From DASUXA01 sp036378155 (GTDB lineage Bacteria > Actinomycetota > Actinomycetes > Mycobacteriales > Micromonosporaceae): DNA of 51,104 nt. Where the stretch lies: assembly GCA_036378155.1 (NCBI GenBank), contig DASUXA010000068.1, positions 1 through 51,104 on the forward strand. Direction: 5' to 3'. Position 1 is the first letter of the stretch. Each line of letters starts with the position of its first letter. Positions 8,510-15,771 of the stretch are shown here, one piece after another. A program made the position numbers and the translations under genes. The notes under the pieces were generated by a model. The model had not been told where the DNA came from. It made no database searches and saw only the letters and a program-made list of their open reading frames with translations.

Positions 8510-8986
8510 ATGCCGAAGGAGAAGGGCCGCAAGGTGGTGGCCTCGAATCGCAAGGCGCGCCACGACTACGCCATCCTCGACACGTACGAGGCGGGCGTCG
8601 CCCTGACCGGCACCGAGGTGAAGTCGCTGCGCGCCGGGCGGGCATCGCTCGTTGACGCGTTCGCGCAGGTGAAGGACGGCGAGGTCTTCCTGTACGGGAT
8701 GCACATCCCGGAGTACGCCCAGGGCACGTGGACCAACCACGAGCCGCGCCGCACCCGCAAGCTGCTGCTGAAGCGGGTCGAGATCGACCGGCTGATCGGC
8801 AAGGTGAAGGAGAGCGGGCTGACGCTGGTACCGCTCTCGGTGTACTTCAACGACGGCTGGGCGAAGATCGAGTTGGGGCTCGCGCGCGGTAAGCGGGCGT
8901 ACGACAAGCGTCAGGATCTTGCGAAGCGGGACGCGGAGCGGGAGATCAACCGGGCGCTCGGGCGGCGCGGCAAGGGCATGGAGTAG
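8510..8986 (+). CDS. smpB: SsrA-binding protein SmpB
   Basis: SmpB binds the tRNA-like domain of tmRNA and delivers it to stalled ribosomes for trans-translation. The 158-residue length is normal. Recognisable family segments are NRKARHDYAILDTYEAGVAL, GTEVKSLRAGRASLVDAF, the core PRRTRKLLLKR, and the basic C-terminal tail RQDLAKRDAEREINRALGRRGKG that enters the ribosomal decoding centre. GAGGAGG at 8494-8500 is a strong ribosome binding site for ATG 8510. A possible -10 (TAGCAT, near 8456) sits after the ftsX terminator, so smpB likely has its own promoter. Its RNA partner ssrA lies about 790 bases downstream. Confidence 0.98.
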   Translation: MPKEKGRKVVASNRKARHDYAILDTYEAGVALTGTEVKSLRAGRASLVDAFAQVKDGEVFLYGMHIPEYAQGTWTNHEPRRTRKLLLKRVEIDRLIGKVKESGLTLVPLSVYFNDGWAKIELGLARGKRAYDKRQDLAKRDAEREINRALGRRGKGME

Positions 8987-9116
8987 CCGCGCCGGGCCGC
9001 CCGCGGGCGTGGCGAACAGCACCGGTTCGTGGCGCGCCGGGTCCGCGTGGGACGTTGCCCGTCTGCCTATCAGTGGCCTAACCTCCCGTGTCGGCACAAT
9101 CCGGGAGGTTGGCGCG

Positions 9117-9713
9117 GTGAATGGGCACCCGATCGTCCGGTCGCGTCGGGCTGTCGTTGCCGGTGCCGGGTTCGCCGTGGTCGTCGGCGTGGTGTCCGGC
9201 ATCATGTGGGCCGCGAGCGCGCCGCCGAAGGTCGCGGCGGTCATCGTGGTACCCAGCGGTACGACCGCCGCCGGCAGCCAGTTGCCGGTTTTGGAGGGCA
9301 TGGGACCACAGCCGTCCGGGGGCGCTTCGCCGTCGCGTACCGCGCCCAGCCCGAGCGCGTCGGATTCCGCTGCCGCTGCGACGCGGTCACCGGTGCCCTC
9401 CGGGGTGTCCGTCTCGTTCCACGCCCGGCGTACCTGGGAGACCGGCATGTCCGCCGACGTCGTGATCACCAACGGCGGGTCGACGCGGGCGACGTTCACG
9501 ATCGACTTCGTGCTGGACCCACGGGTGACGCTGGACGGCAGCGCCTGGAACGCGCAGGCGGCGTACACGACCGGTCACCTGCGGCTGACCGGCACGGTCG
9601 AGCCGGGCGAGACGATCAACGCGGGGTTCAACCTCAAGCGCCCGGACAGTTCGGTACCGCTGCCGCAAAGCTGCACCGTGAACGGGCAACGTTGCACCGT
9701 GGTACCGGGATGA
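9117..9713 (+). CDS. Membrane-anchored protein with CBM2-like domain
   Basis: The 198-residue protein has a short basic N-terminus and one hydrophobic helix (about residues 12-34). A Pro/Ser/Ala-rich linker (PSGGASPSRTAPSPSAS) follows, then a C-terminal beta-sandwich of about 100 residues. The latter has features of cellulose-binding family 2: VSVSFHARRTWETGMSADVVITNGGSTRATFTI, the SAWNAQ tryptophan, VEPGETINAGF, and a final Cys pair. That suggests a carbohydrate-binding module displayed outside the cell, without a catalytic domain. GGGAGG precedes GTG 9117. It interrupts the usual smpB-ssrA neighbourhood. The CBM2 assignment rests on motif pattern and could instead be a related immunoglobulin-like fold. 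Confidence 0.65.
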   Translation: MNGHPIVRSRRAVVAGAGFAVVVGVVSGIMWAASAPPKVAAVIVVPSGTTAAGSQLPVLEGMGPQPSGGASPSRTAPSPSASDSAAAATRSPVPSGVSVSFHARRTWETGMSADVVITNGGSTRATFTIDFVLDPRVTLDGSAWNAQAAYTTGHLRLTGTVEPGETINAGFNLKRPDSSVPLPQSCTVNGQRCTVVPG

Positions 9714-9771
9714 GAACGTGGCGCCGCCGCGTTATGCTCGTGTGGCTGCCCTGACCGGGCGGCACCTTCGA

Positions 9772-10141
9772 GGGGGTGACTGGTTTCGACTGCGGACGTT
9801 GAGGCAGGGGAAGCGAGCCGAGGAAGCCGACGTCGTCTCGGTAATCGTCGTCGGAAACCAATAAGCGCCAACGCTAAGCGCGCTGACTTCGCTCTCGCCG
9901 CCTGAGGCGGGTAGCGGGTCCGTCGGTCTGGGAGTGCCTTCGATCCAGTAACCGGCGTCAGTAAGAAGGCTGGCCAATCGGGTCCTGTCGCGGGGCCCGT
10001 GCGGCGAGACCAATCGCGACTGGGCCCGTCACACCGACTCGCTCGCGTGATCGGTGGGGCCGAGTAGAGGCACAGCGAGCTGCGCTCGGAGAAGCCCTGG
10101 CAAGACGCCGGAGGACCCGGGTTCGATTCCCGGCACCTCCA
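9772..10141 (+). ncRNA. ssrA: Transfer-messenger RNA (tmRNA), tag ANAKRADFALAA
   Basis: The RNA has both tRNA and mRNA roles in rescuing stalled ribosomes. The 5' end GGGGGTGACTGGTTTCGAC and 3' end GGTTCGATTCCCGGCACCTCCA form the tRNA-Ala-like half: GGGGGTG (9772-9778) pairs with CACCTCC (10134-10140), with one G:U. The tag frame resumes at GCC 9867 and encodes ANAKRADFALAA up to TGA 9903-9905; the hydrophobic LAA end is the standard ClpXP/ClpAP degradation signal. The final CCA is not encoded (A is followed by CCC). A perfect hairpin terminator follows. A candidate -10 is TATGCT at 9733-9738. Confidence 0.97.
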
Positions 10142-10174
10142 CCCGGAGGTCTTCGCGGGACACCGCGGAGGCGA

Positions 10175-10210
10175 CGAAACGCCCCGGACCATCTGGTCCG
10201 GGGCGTTTCG
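10175..10210 (+). terminator. 16-base-pair perfect terminator of ssrA
   Basis: Bases 10175-10190 pair perfectly with 10195-10210 around ATCT, 34 bases after the tmRNA end. Confidence 0.9.
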
Positions 10211-10316
10211 CATGACCCGGCGAGGCGCGGGCTGTCCGCCCGCGACGCGTGCGCTGTCCGCCCGCGACCTGCGCGAGGCTGGCGGGCAGCGCCTCGTGCC
10301 GGCGGTCGGCGTGTCG

Positions 10317-11012
10317 CTACCAGGGCACGCGCCCGTTGCGGTCGAAGAAGCCGCCGCTCGGTCCGTCCGGTCCGACCGTCGCCATCGAGACGATGATCTC
10401 CGCGCCTTCCTCGACCGGCTGGGTACCCCGGTGCCCGTTCAGGTCCGTCGCCGTGTACCCGGGGTCGACCGCGTTGATCCGGACCTGTGGGAAGTTCTTG
10501 GCGTACTGGCTGGTCAGCATGTTCAGCGCAGCCTTCGACGACGGGTACGCGAGGCCGGTCAACGTCGACTCGAACCGGTTCGGGTCGGTGGTGACGGTCA
10601 GCGACCCCATGCCGCTGCTCACGTTCACGATCACCGGCGTCGGCGACCGGAGCAGCAGCGGCAGGAACGCCCGCGTGACTCGGACCACGCCGAACACGTT
10701 CGTTTCGTATACGCGCTGTACCTGCTCAGCCGTGGTCTCCGCGGCCGGAACGGAGCCGCCGGCGATACCGGCGTTGTTGACGAGCACGTCGAGTGCCCCG
10801 TGTTCCCGCTCGATGGCAGCGGCGGCGGCGGAGACGGATTCGTCGTCGAGTACGTCGAGGGCGACGAACCGGGCACCGACGTCGCGTGCGGCGGCGCTGC
10901 CCCGCTGCGGGTCGCGGGCGCCGACGTACACCAGGTGTCCCGCCTCGACCAGGCGGCGGGCGGTCTCACGGCCGAGTCCCTTGTTGGCTCCGGTGATCAG
11001 CGTGACGGTCAT
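10317..11012 (-). CDS. Short-chain dehydrogenase/reductase (SDR)
   Basis: This is a 231-residue NAD(P)H-dependent oxidoreductase. The cofactor motif TGANKGLG lies at residues 7-14, NNAG near residue 82, a catalytic Ser in NVSSGMGSL, and the YPSSK catalytic Tyr/Lys pair, followed by VDPGYTATDLNGHRG. This matches the carbonyl reductase-like SDR group common in actinomycetes. The start ATG at 11012 follows a GACAGT box (10 region, minus strand) by 7 bases. A GGTACCAC half-site overlaps that junction. The gene diverges from an XRE regulator that probably controls it. The substrate is unknown. Confidence 0.92.
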   Translation of the reverse strand: MTVTLITGANKGLGRETARRLVEAGHLVYVGARDPQRGSAAARDVGARFVALDVLDDESVSAAAAAIEREHGALDVLVNNAGIAGGSVPAAETTAEQVQRVYETNVFGVVRVTRAFLPLLLRSPTPVIVNVSSGMGSLTVTTDPNRFESTLTGLAYPSSKAALNMLTSQYAKNFPQVRINAVDPGYTATDLNGHRGTQPVEEGAEIIVSMATVGPDGPSGGFFDRNGRVPW

Positions 11013-11061
11013 GGGTACCACTGTCGGACGACCGCCGCCGGACAGACAGACCCGGCCGATA

Positions 11062-11080
11062 GTGGTACCGCCGGTACCAC
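11062..11080. promoter_or_regulatory. Palindromic operator between SDR and XRE genes
   Basis: GTGGTACC (11062-11069), a 3-base spacer and GGTACCAC (11073-11080) form a perfect inverted repeat between two divergent promoters. A third half-site GGTACCAC lies at 11014-11021, directly upstream of the SDR start. It is a strong candidate binding site for the adjacent MmyB-type regulator. Because GGTACC is common throughout the window, the spacing and 8-base arms carry the evidence. Confidence 0.6.
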
Positions 11081-11113
11081 GACACAAGGTCGGCGGCGGG
11101 TCAGACTGGGTCG

Positions 11114-11971
11114 GTGGACGGCAACGAGCTCGGGACGGCGCTGCGCGCGTGGCGCGCCCGGGTACGCCCGGAGGATGTGGGGCTGCCCCGGCGCGGGGCG
11201 CGGCGAACGGCCGGGCTGCGACGCGACGAGGTCGCGATGCTCGCCGGCGTCTCCGTCGAGTACGTGGTCCGCCTGGAGCAGGGGCGGGCGAGGCATCCGT
11301 CCCGGCAGGTACTCGACGCGCTGGCGCAGGCCCTGCGGCTGTCCTCGCCCGAACGCGAGCATCTGCTGCGGCTCGCCGGGGGTGAGTCGGTCCCGGGCAC
11401 GGTGCCGAGGCATCTGCCGCCGTCGGTACACCGTCTGCTCGCCCGTCTCGACGACCTGCCGGTCGCGGTGTTCGACGCGGGCTGGACGTTGCTGTCCGCG
11501 AACCGGATGTGGACCGCGCTGTTCGGCGAATCCGAGCAGGGCAGCGGGCGCGGTCGCAACCTGATCTGGCGGTTGTTCACCGAGCCCGGCACGGCGGGTC
11601 GCGTGGTCCGGACCGCCGAGGAGTTCGAGGCGTTCGCGGCGTCGGCGGTCGCGGACCTTCGCGCGGCGGCGGGACGGTACCCGGCGGACGCGCAGCTGCG
11701 CGCACTGGTCGCCGACCTGTGCCGGGCGAGCGAGCGGTTCGCTGCGCTGTGGCGGACCCACACGGTCCAGACGCAGGTCAGCGCGCGGAAGACGATCGCA
11801 CATCCGGAGGTTGGTCTGGTCACCTTCGACTGCGACGTGCTGACCGTGGCGGGGACCGATCTGCGGATCGTGGTCTACACCGCGCCGCCCGGTACGGCGG
11901 ACGCCGACGCGCTCGCGCTGTTGCGCGTTGTCGGTACCCAGGCGATATCCACGAACGGCGGGACCGACTGA
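11114..11971 (+). CDS. XRE-family regulator with MmyB-like ligand domain
   Basis: The 285-residue protein has an N-terminal helix-turn-helix (about residues 5-75: LGTALRAWRARVRPEDVGLP, then GLRRDEVAMLAGVSVEYVVRLEQG). The rest is an MmyB-type ligand-binding domain (about 95-270: LDDLPVAVFDAGWTLLSANRMWTALFGE, then a conserved FDCDVLTVAGTDLRIVVYTA end). Members of this actinobacterial family usually repress an adjacent divergent oxidoreductase and respond to small hydrophobic ligands; here that neighbour is the SDR. GTG 11114 follows a CAGACT box by 6 bases, suggesting leaderless transcription. The intergenic palindrome at 11062-11080 is the likely operator. Confidence 0.9.
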   Translation: MDGNELGTALRAWRARVRPEDVGLPRRGARRTAGLRRDEVAMLAGVSVEYVVRLEQGRARHPSRQVLDALAQALRLSSPEREHLLRLAGGESVPGTVPRHLPPSVHRLLARLDDLPVAVFDAGWTLLSANRMWTALFGESEQGSGRGRNLIWRLFTEPGTAGRVVRTAEEFEAFAASAVADLRAAAGRYPADAQLRALVADLCRASERFAALWRTHTVQTQVSARKTIAHPEVGLVTFDCDVLTVAGTDLRIVVYTAPPGTADADALALLRVVGTQAISTNGGTD

Positions 11972-12123
11972 GCGGGTTCGGATACCGACAGAAGTCTAAT
12001 GACTACTCATTGTTGGAATGGGAATCGTTTGCCGCCCTCAATCGATGCAATTCTGGGTTAATCGGGCGAGCGGTCGTAGCCTTCCGTTATTCGTCGAACT
12101 GCCGACCGTTTGGGAGGGGAGCG

Positions 12124-12570
12124 ATGGCGGCCTCATCAGCCAGGACAGCGTCATCGCTGGCCGCGGCCCGGCACAGCCACGCGCGACTCGCCGCCGCCGT
12201 GCACAACCTTGACCGGGCACTCGCGATGCCCGCCGTCGAGCCGACGTGGACCACTCGGGTACGCGGCGCCCTCAACGCCCTGCGCCCCGCGTTCGCCCTA
12301 CACGTCGACACCACGGAAGGACCCGACGGACTGCACGGGGAGATCCTCGATCGCGAGCCCCGCCTGGCACATCAAGCCACCGTGCTGGTCCGTGAGCACG
12401 CGGTGATCGCCGCCACCATGGACGCGCTCGCCGAACGCCTCGGTACCGTCCCGCCGGACCTGATCCGAGCCTGGGCCGTCGACCTGCTGCGCGAGTTGTC
12501 CCGGCACCGGCAGCGGGGCGCCGACCTGCTGTACGAGGCGTTCGAGACCGACATCGGCGGCGAGAACTAG
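12124..12570 (+). CDS. Small four-helix (hemerythrin-like) protein
   Basis: The 148-residue protein is predicted largely alpha-helical. Histidines and acidic residues are spaced as in hemerythrin-like bundles: HSHARLAAAVHNLDRAL at the N-terminus, HVDTTEGPDGLHGEILDREPRLAHQ in the middle, LVREHAVIAATMDAL, and an end LSRHRQRGADLLYEAFETDIGGEN that recurs in actinobacterial proteins of this type. It could bind a di-iron centre or be a non-metal relative; not all ligand positions are clear. GGGAGGGG ends 5 bases before ATG 12124. The upstream 150 bases are richer in A/T than the surroundings (for example 11995-12030) and probably hold the promoter. Confidence 0.55.
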   Translation: MAASSARTASSLAAARHSHARLAAAVHNLDRALAMPAVEPTWTTRVRGALNALRPAFALHVDTTEGPDGLHGEILDREPRLAHQATVLVREHAVIAATMDALAERLGTVPPDLIRAWAVDLLRELSRHRQRGADLLYEAFETDIGGEN

Positions 12571-12603
12571 CCGGTGCCGGTTGTCGATGCGCGCGCCGGT
12601 CGG

Positions 12604-13413
12604 CTACGGGAGGCTGATCGGCAACGTGAGACCGTCCAGGGCGTGCCGGCAGGCGCAGCCCCGCTGGTCCGGCAGTGCGACGACGACCTTGAGCAGCAGC
12701 GCCCGCAGCCGTTCGGTGTTCTCCGCGAAGACCCGGAACACCTCGTCCTGCGTCACCCCGAGTTCGCCCTCCACGCCCGCGTCGAGGTCGGTGACCAGCG
12801 CGATCGACGTGTAGCACAGAGCGAGTTCGCGGGCGAGTACCGCCTCCGGATGCCCGGTCATGTTGACCACCGAGGCGCCCAGTCCCTCCGCGAACCAGCG
12901 CGACTCGGCGCGCGTGGAGAACCGCGGTCCTTCCACCACGACCACCGTGCCGCCGTCCTGTACCGGGATGCCGGTGGCGGCGGCGGTGTCGAGCACGGCA
13001 CGCCGACCGACCGGGCAGTACGGGTCGGCGAAGTTGATGTGGACGGCGCCGCCGCAGTCGTAGAAGGTCTGCTCCCGCCCGCTGGTCCGATCGATCAACT
13101 GGTCCGGTACCACGAACGTGCCCGGCCCCAACTCCGGACGCAGCCCGCCGACCGCGCACGGCGCGACGACCTGACGTACCCCGATCGCGCGCAGCGCCCA
13201 CAGGTTGGCGCGGTACGGGATGCGATGCGGCGGGAAGCGGTGATCCCGACCGTGACGCGGCAGGAACGCGACCCGGCGACCGTCCACCGTGGCGACGGTG
13301 ATCGGATCCGACGGCGACCCGTACGGGGTCGTGACGGTGTGCTCCTCGGCATCGTCCAGCAGCGCGTACAAGCCGGATCCACCGATCACGGCCACGTCGG
13401 CGAGTGCGGTCAC
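12604..13413 (-). CDS. MTAP-family purine nucleoside phosphorylase
   Basis: This is a family 2 nucleoside phosphorylase of 269 residues that cleaves a purine nucleoside, probably 5'-methylthioadenosine or methylthioinosine, with phosphate. Family marks are VAVIGGSGLY (phosphate site), PRHGRDHRFPPHRIPYRANLWAL, VVPDQLIDRT, VVEGPRFSTRAES and VNMTGHPEAVLARELALCY. The base-specificity segment reads TDLDAG rather than the TDYDCW type of human MTAP, and MTGHPE resembles methylthioinosine phosphorylases, so 6-oxopurine preference is possible. The GTG start at 13413 is chosen because TAAGGT lies 7 bases upstream. An in-frame start at 13431 would lie upstream of the -10 box. Confidence 0.85.
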   Translation of the reverse strand: MTALADVAVIGGSGLYALLDDAEEHTVTTPYGSPSDPITVATVDGRRVAFLPRHGRDHRFPPHRIPYRANLWALRAIGVRQVVAPCAVGGLRPELGPGTFVVPDQLIDRTSGREQTFYDCGGAVHINFADPYCPVGRRAVLDTAAATGIPVQDGGTVVVVEGPRFSTRAESRWFAEGLGASVVNMTGHPEAVLARELALCYTSIALVTDLDAGVEGELGVTQDEVFRVFAENTERLRALLLKVVVALPDQRGCACRHALDGLTLPISLP

Positions 13414-13420
13414 GATCGAG

Positions 13421-13426
13421 ACCTTA
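13421..13426 (-). promoter_or_regulatory. -10 box of the phosphorylase gene (leaderless)
   Basis: TAAGGT on the minus strand is followed after 7 bases by the GTG start at 13413. There is no ribosome binding site. Confidence 0.55.
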
Positions 13427-13555
13427 ACCAACGCTAGGAGGGCAGGCTATGGTGCGAGGCATGAAGCGCCCGGCGTCCCATCCCGGCCGCCCCGTGCCGG
13501 CCGCACCTGACCGGCATGTCCTCCGTGCCGGCGGGCAGGAACGGTGAGGAGGACC

Positions 13556-14146
13556 GTGTACAGCGAACTGGGGAGGGCCGGCGGCATGGCGGTGGAGTCG
13601 CTCAGCGGACGTCTGCTGGTCGCGACGCCGGCCCTGCGAGATCCCAATTTCGAACGCACCGTTGTCCTACTCATCGCCCACGAGGAAGCCGGCGCGCTGG
13701 GCGTCGTGCTCAACCGCGCCACCGAGGTACCGGTCGCCGAAGTGCTCGGCGGATGGGGCGCGCTCGCCGGTGAGCCGGCGGTCGTGTTCGAGGGCGGACC
13801 GGTACAACCCGAGTCGGCGATCTGCCTCGCCCGCACCCGTCCCGGCGTGGCGCGGTTGAACGGGTTCACTCGCGTGTCCGGCGCGGTGGGTACCGTCGAC
13901 CTGTCCGGCGACCCGGACACGCTGCGCCCCAGCGTGCTCGGGGTACGCGTGTTCGCCGGGTACGCCGGCTGGGAGCGCGGTCAGTTGGAGGCGGAGATCA
14001 AGAGCGGCTCGTGGTTCGTGTTCGACGCGCTGCCCGGCGACCCGTTCGTCACCCGCCCCGACGACCTGTGGCCGATGGTGCTGCGCCGGCAGGGCGGGAT
14101 GACCGCCGCCGTCGCCTACTTCCCGCCCGATCCGTCACTGAACTGA
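13556..14146 (+). CDS. YqgE/AlgH family protein
   Basis: The 196-residue protein belongs to the UPF0301 (YqgE/AlgH) family, whose biochemical role is unresolved; AlgH affects alginate regulation in Pseudomonas. Typical segments are SLSGRLLVATPALRDPNFERTV, LLIAHEEAGALGVVLNRATEV, EPAVVFEGGPVQPESAICLAR, LRVFAGYAGWERGQLEAEI-like sequence and GSWFVFDALPGDPFV. GAGGAGG at 13546-13552 fits GTG 13556. An in-frame GTG at 13544 lies before that ribosome site and ATG 13586 is a shorter option. It ends 83 bases before a tRNA-Ala gene. Confidence 0.9.
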   Translation: MYSELGRAGGMAVESLSGRLLVATPALRDPNFERTVVLLIAHEEAGALGVVLNRATEVPVAEVLGGWGALAGEPAVVFEGGPVQPESAICLARTRPGVARLNGFTRVSGAVGTVDLSGDPDTLRPSVLGVRVFAGYAGWERGQLEAEIKSGSWFVFDALPGDPFVTRPDDLWPMVLRRQGGMTAAVAYFPPDPSLN

Positions 14147-14194
14147 GATCGACTCGACACGGCAACCCGATGTGACCAACCGGCGCGTCGTGTG

Positions 14195-14200
14195 TACTAT
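14195..14200 (+). promoter_or_regulatory. -10 box of tRNA-Ala
   Basis: TACTAT is a near-consensus -10 about 30 bases before the tRNA; the -35 is weak (TGTGAC, 14171-14176, 18-base spacer). Confidence 0.5.
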
Positions 14201-14229
14201 TGCGCGGGTGCTCGGGCAACCGGGCGCGA

Positions 14230-14302
14230 GGGGCCGTGGCGCAGCTGGTAGCGCACCACACTGGCAGTGTGGGGGTCAGGGGTTCGAGTCCCCTCGGCTC
14301 CA
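14230..14302 (+). tRNA. tRNA-Ala (anticodon GGC)
   Basis: Acceptor GGGGCCG (14230-14236) pairs with CGGCTCC (14295-14301) with one G:U. The anticodon arm CCACA-CTGGCAG-TGTGG places GGC at 34-36, reading GCC/GCU. The T-arm is GGGGTTCGAGTCCCC. The terminal CCA is not encoded. Confidence 0.97.
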
Positions 14303-14322
14303 CCCCTTGGGACAGGCAGTCA

Positions 14323-14363
14323 AACGCCCTGGTCACCACCGCTCAGGTGGCAACCAGGGCGTT
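14323..14363 (+). terminator. Terminator after tRNA-Ala
   Basis: AACGCCCTGGT (14323-14333) pairs with ACCAGGGCGTT (14353-14363), with CACC/GGTG pairing inside the loop. It lies between the tRNA and the convergent TetR gene, so it could act in both directions. Confidence 0.85.
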
Positions 14364-14425
14364 GATCGTTCTCAGTCGAAATCTTGCCGCCGTGCCCAAT
14401 GTATGCCAGCTCAGGCGCTCGCTGC

Positions 14426-15061
14426 TCAGCGTCCCGGAACGTCCCGTTTCGGGGTGAGGAAGGTCGATCGCAGCAGGAGCGCGAGTCCGTCGGCGAGGCG
14501 CCGGTGCGACCAGTGACGATCGTCGAGCAACGCTTCGACGACGTCCGAGGAAATGAGCGCGAACAGCATGTCGGTGGCCGAGGCGACGGTCCACGGCGCC
14601 CGTAGGCGGCCCTCGTCGGCGAGCCAGGATGCCAGGCGCCGGCAGTTGGCGAGCCTTTCGGCGACGACGCGTTCGCGGTGCGCCGCGGCGTCCGGGTCGA
14701 GCCGCCACACGCGTTGCAGGGCACGGTCGACGGCCAGCAGTTTGGGGTGGTAGCGGGCCAGGTGGCCGGCCCATTCGTCGAGTGCGGCGGCGGCGTCCGG
14801 TGCCCGCCAGACCTGCTGCACGGACTGCGCCAGCCCCTCGGCGTCCGCGATGTGGTCGAAGAGCGCGGCGACCAGGTCGCTGCGGGTGGCGAAATGCATG
14901 TACGCGGCGCGCCGGGTGACGCCGGCCCGGTCGGCGACCGCCGTCATGGTCAGCGCCTCGAAGCCTTGCTCCTCCAAGATGCCGCGCGCGGCGCCGAGCA
15001 GGGCCCCTCGGGTGCGGCGGCTGCGGGCGTTGGCGGGTTCGCTGATCGTGGTGCTGGGCAT
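14426..15061 (-). CDS. TetR-family transcriptional regulator
   Basis: This 211-residue repressor has an N-terminal helix-turn-helix (about residues 14-65: RTRGALLGAARGILEEQGFEALTMTAVADRAGVTRRAAYMHF) and a helical ligand domain (EWAGHLARYHPKLLAVDRALQRVW). It diverges from the wrbA-like/MFS operon. A near-perfect 17-base inverted repeat lies inside the promoter of that operon at 15088-15104. The simplest reading is that this protein represses the oxidoreductase/exporter operon and is released by a quinone-like or drug-like ligand. The ligand is not deducible. Confidence 0.93.
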   Translation of the reverse strand: MPSTTISEPANARSRRTRGALLGAARGILEEQGFEALTMTAVADRAGVTRRAAYMHFATRSDLVAALFDHIADAEGLAQSVQQVWRAPDAAAALDEWAGHLARYHPKLLAVDRALQRVWRLDPDAAAHRERVVAERLANCRRLASWLADEGRLRAPWTVASATDMLFALISSDVVEALLDDRHWSHRRLADGLALLLRSTFLTPKRDVPGR

Positions 15062-15078
15062 GGCGGCGCCTTTCTCGG

Positions 15079-15107
15079 TTGACGGAAGTATACGGCACGT
15101 GTACTAA
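15079..15107 (+). promoter_or_regulatory. wrbA-MFS promoter with overlapping TetR operator
   Basis: The -35 TTGACG (15079-15084) and -10 TACTAA (15102-15107) are spaced by 17 bases. Inside lies GTATACG-GCA-CGTGTAC (15088-15104), an inverted repeat with a single mismatch, so a bound repressor would block RNA polymerase directly. Confidence 0.7.
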
Positions 15108-15156
15108 TGAACTTCACAGCCTGGATACTTCCTGTGCCGGGAGAAGGGAAAGAGCC

Positions 15157-15771
15157 GTGGTCAACGTCGCCGTCATCTACTACTCGTCGACGGGGAACGT
15201 GTACAAGTTGGCCCTTGGCGTCGCCGAGGGCGCGGAGAAGGCAGGAGCACAGGTTCGGCTGCGCCGCGTGCCCGAGCTTGCCCCCGACTCCGCGATCGAC
15301 TCCAACCCCGCCTGGCGCGCTCATCTCGAGGCGACCGCCGACGTGCCCGTGGCCACGCACGACGACCTGCGTTGGGCCGACGCGTACGCCTTCGGCACCC
15401 CGACGCGCTACGGCAACGTCAGTTCGCAGCTGAAGCAGTTCTTCGACACCACCGCGTCGCTGTGGGCGGCGGGAGAACTGTCGGACAAGCCGGCGACCGG
15501 TTTCACCAGCGCGATCAACACGCACGGGGGGAACGAGTCGACCCTGCTCGCGCTGTACAACACGATGTACCACTGGGGCGCGATCGTCGTTGCCCCCGGG
15601 TACACCCACCAGGCGTTCTCCGCCGCTGGCGGCAACCCCTACGGCACCGCGCACCCCTCGGGCGACGGTCAGCCGTCAGAGGTCGCGATGGAAGCCGCTC
15701 GCCGTCAGGGAGAGCGGCTGGCCAGAATCGCGGCCCGGCTCGCCGGTACCGGGGAGGGTCTGGTGCCGTGA
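15157..15771 (+). CDS. wrbA: WrbA-like NAD(P)H:quinone oxidoreductase (flavodoxin fold)
   Basis: This FMN protein of 204 residues reduces quinones by two electrons, avoiding semiquinone radicals. The N-terminal VAVIYYSSTGNVYKLA is the FMN phosphate loop. Middle segments are WADAYAFGTPTRYGNVSSQLKQFFD and GFTSAINTHGGNESTLLALYNTMYHWGAIVV, and the end has GNPYGTAHPSGDGQPSEVAMEAARRQGERLA, all typical of WrbA. GTG 15157 follows a GGGAGAAGGG ribosome site. It overlaps the MFS transporter by 4 bases (GTGA), indicating translational coupling. Control is probably by the divergent TetR protein. Confidence 0.95.
   Translation: MVNVAVIYYSSTGNVYKLALGVAEGAEKAGAQVRLRRVPELAPDSAIDSNPAWRAHLEATADVPVATHDDLRWADAYAFGTPTRYGNVSSQLKQFFDTTASLWAAGELSDKPATGFTSAINTHGGNESTLLALYNTMYHWGAIVVAPGYTHQAFSAAGGNPYGTAHPSGDGQPSEVAMEAARRQGERLARIAARLAGTGEGLVP

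Noticed and set aside
10229..10266. Repeated GCTGTCCGCCCGCGAC after the ssrA terminator
   Set aside because: It is only two short copies in an untranslated tail; I see no structure or function beyond a local duplication.
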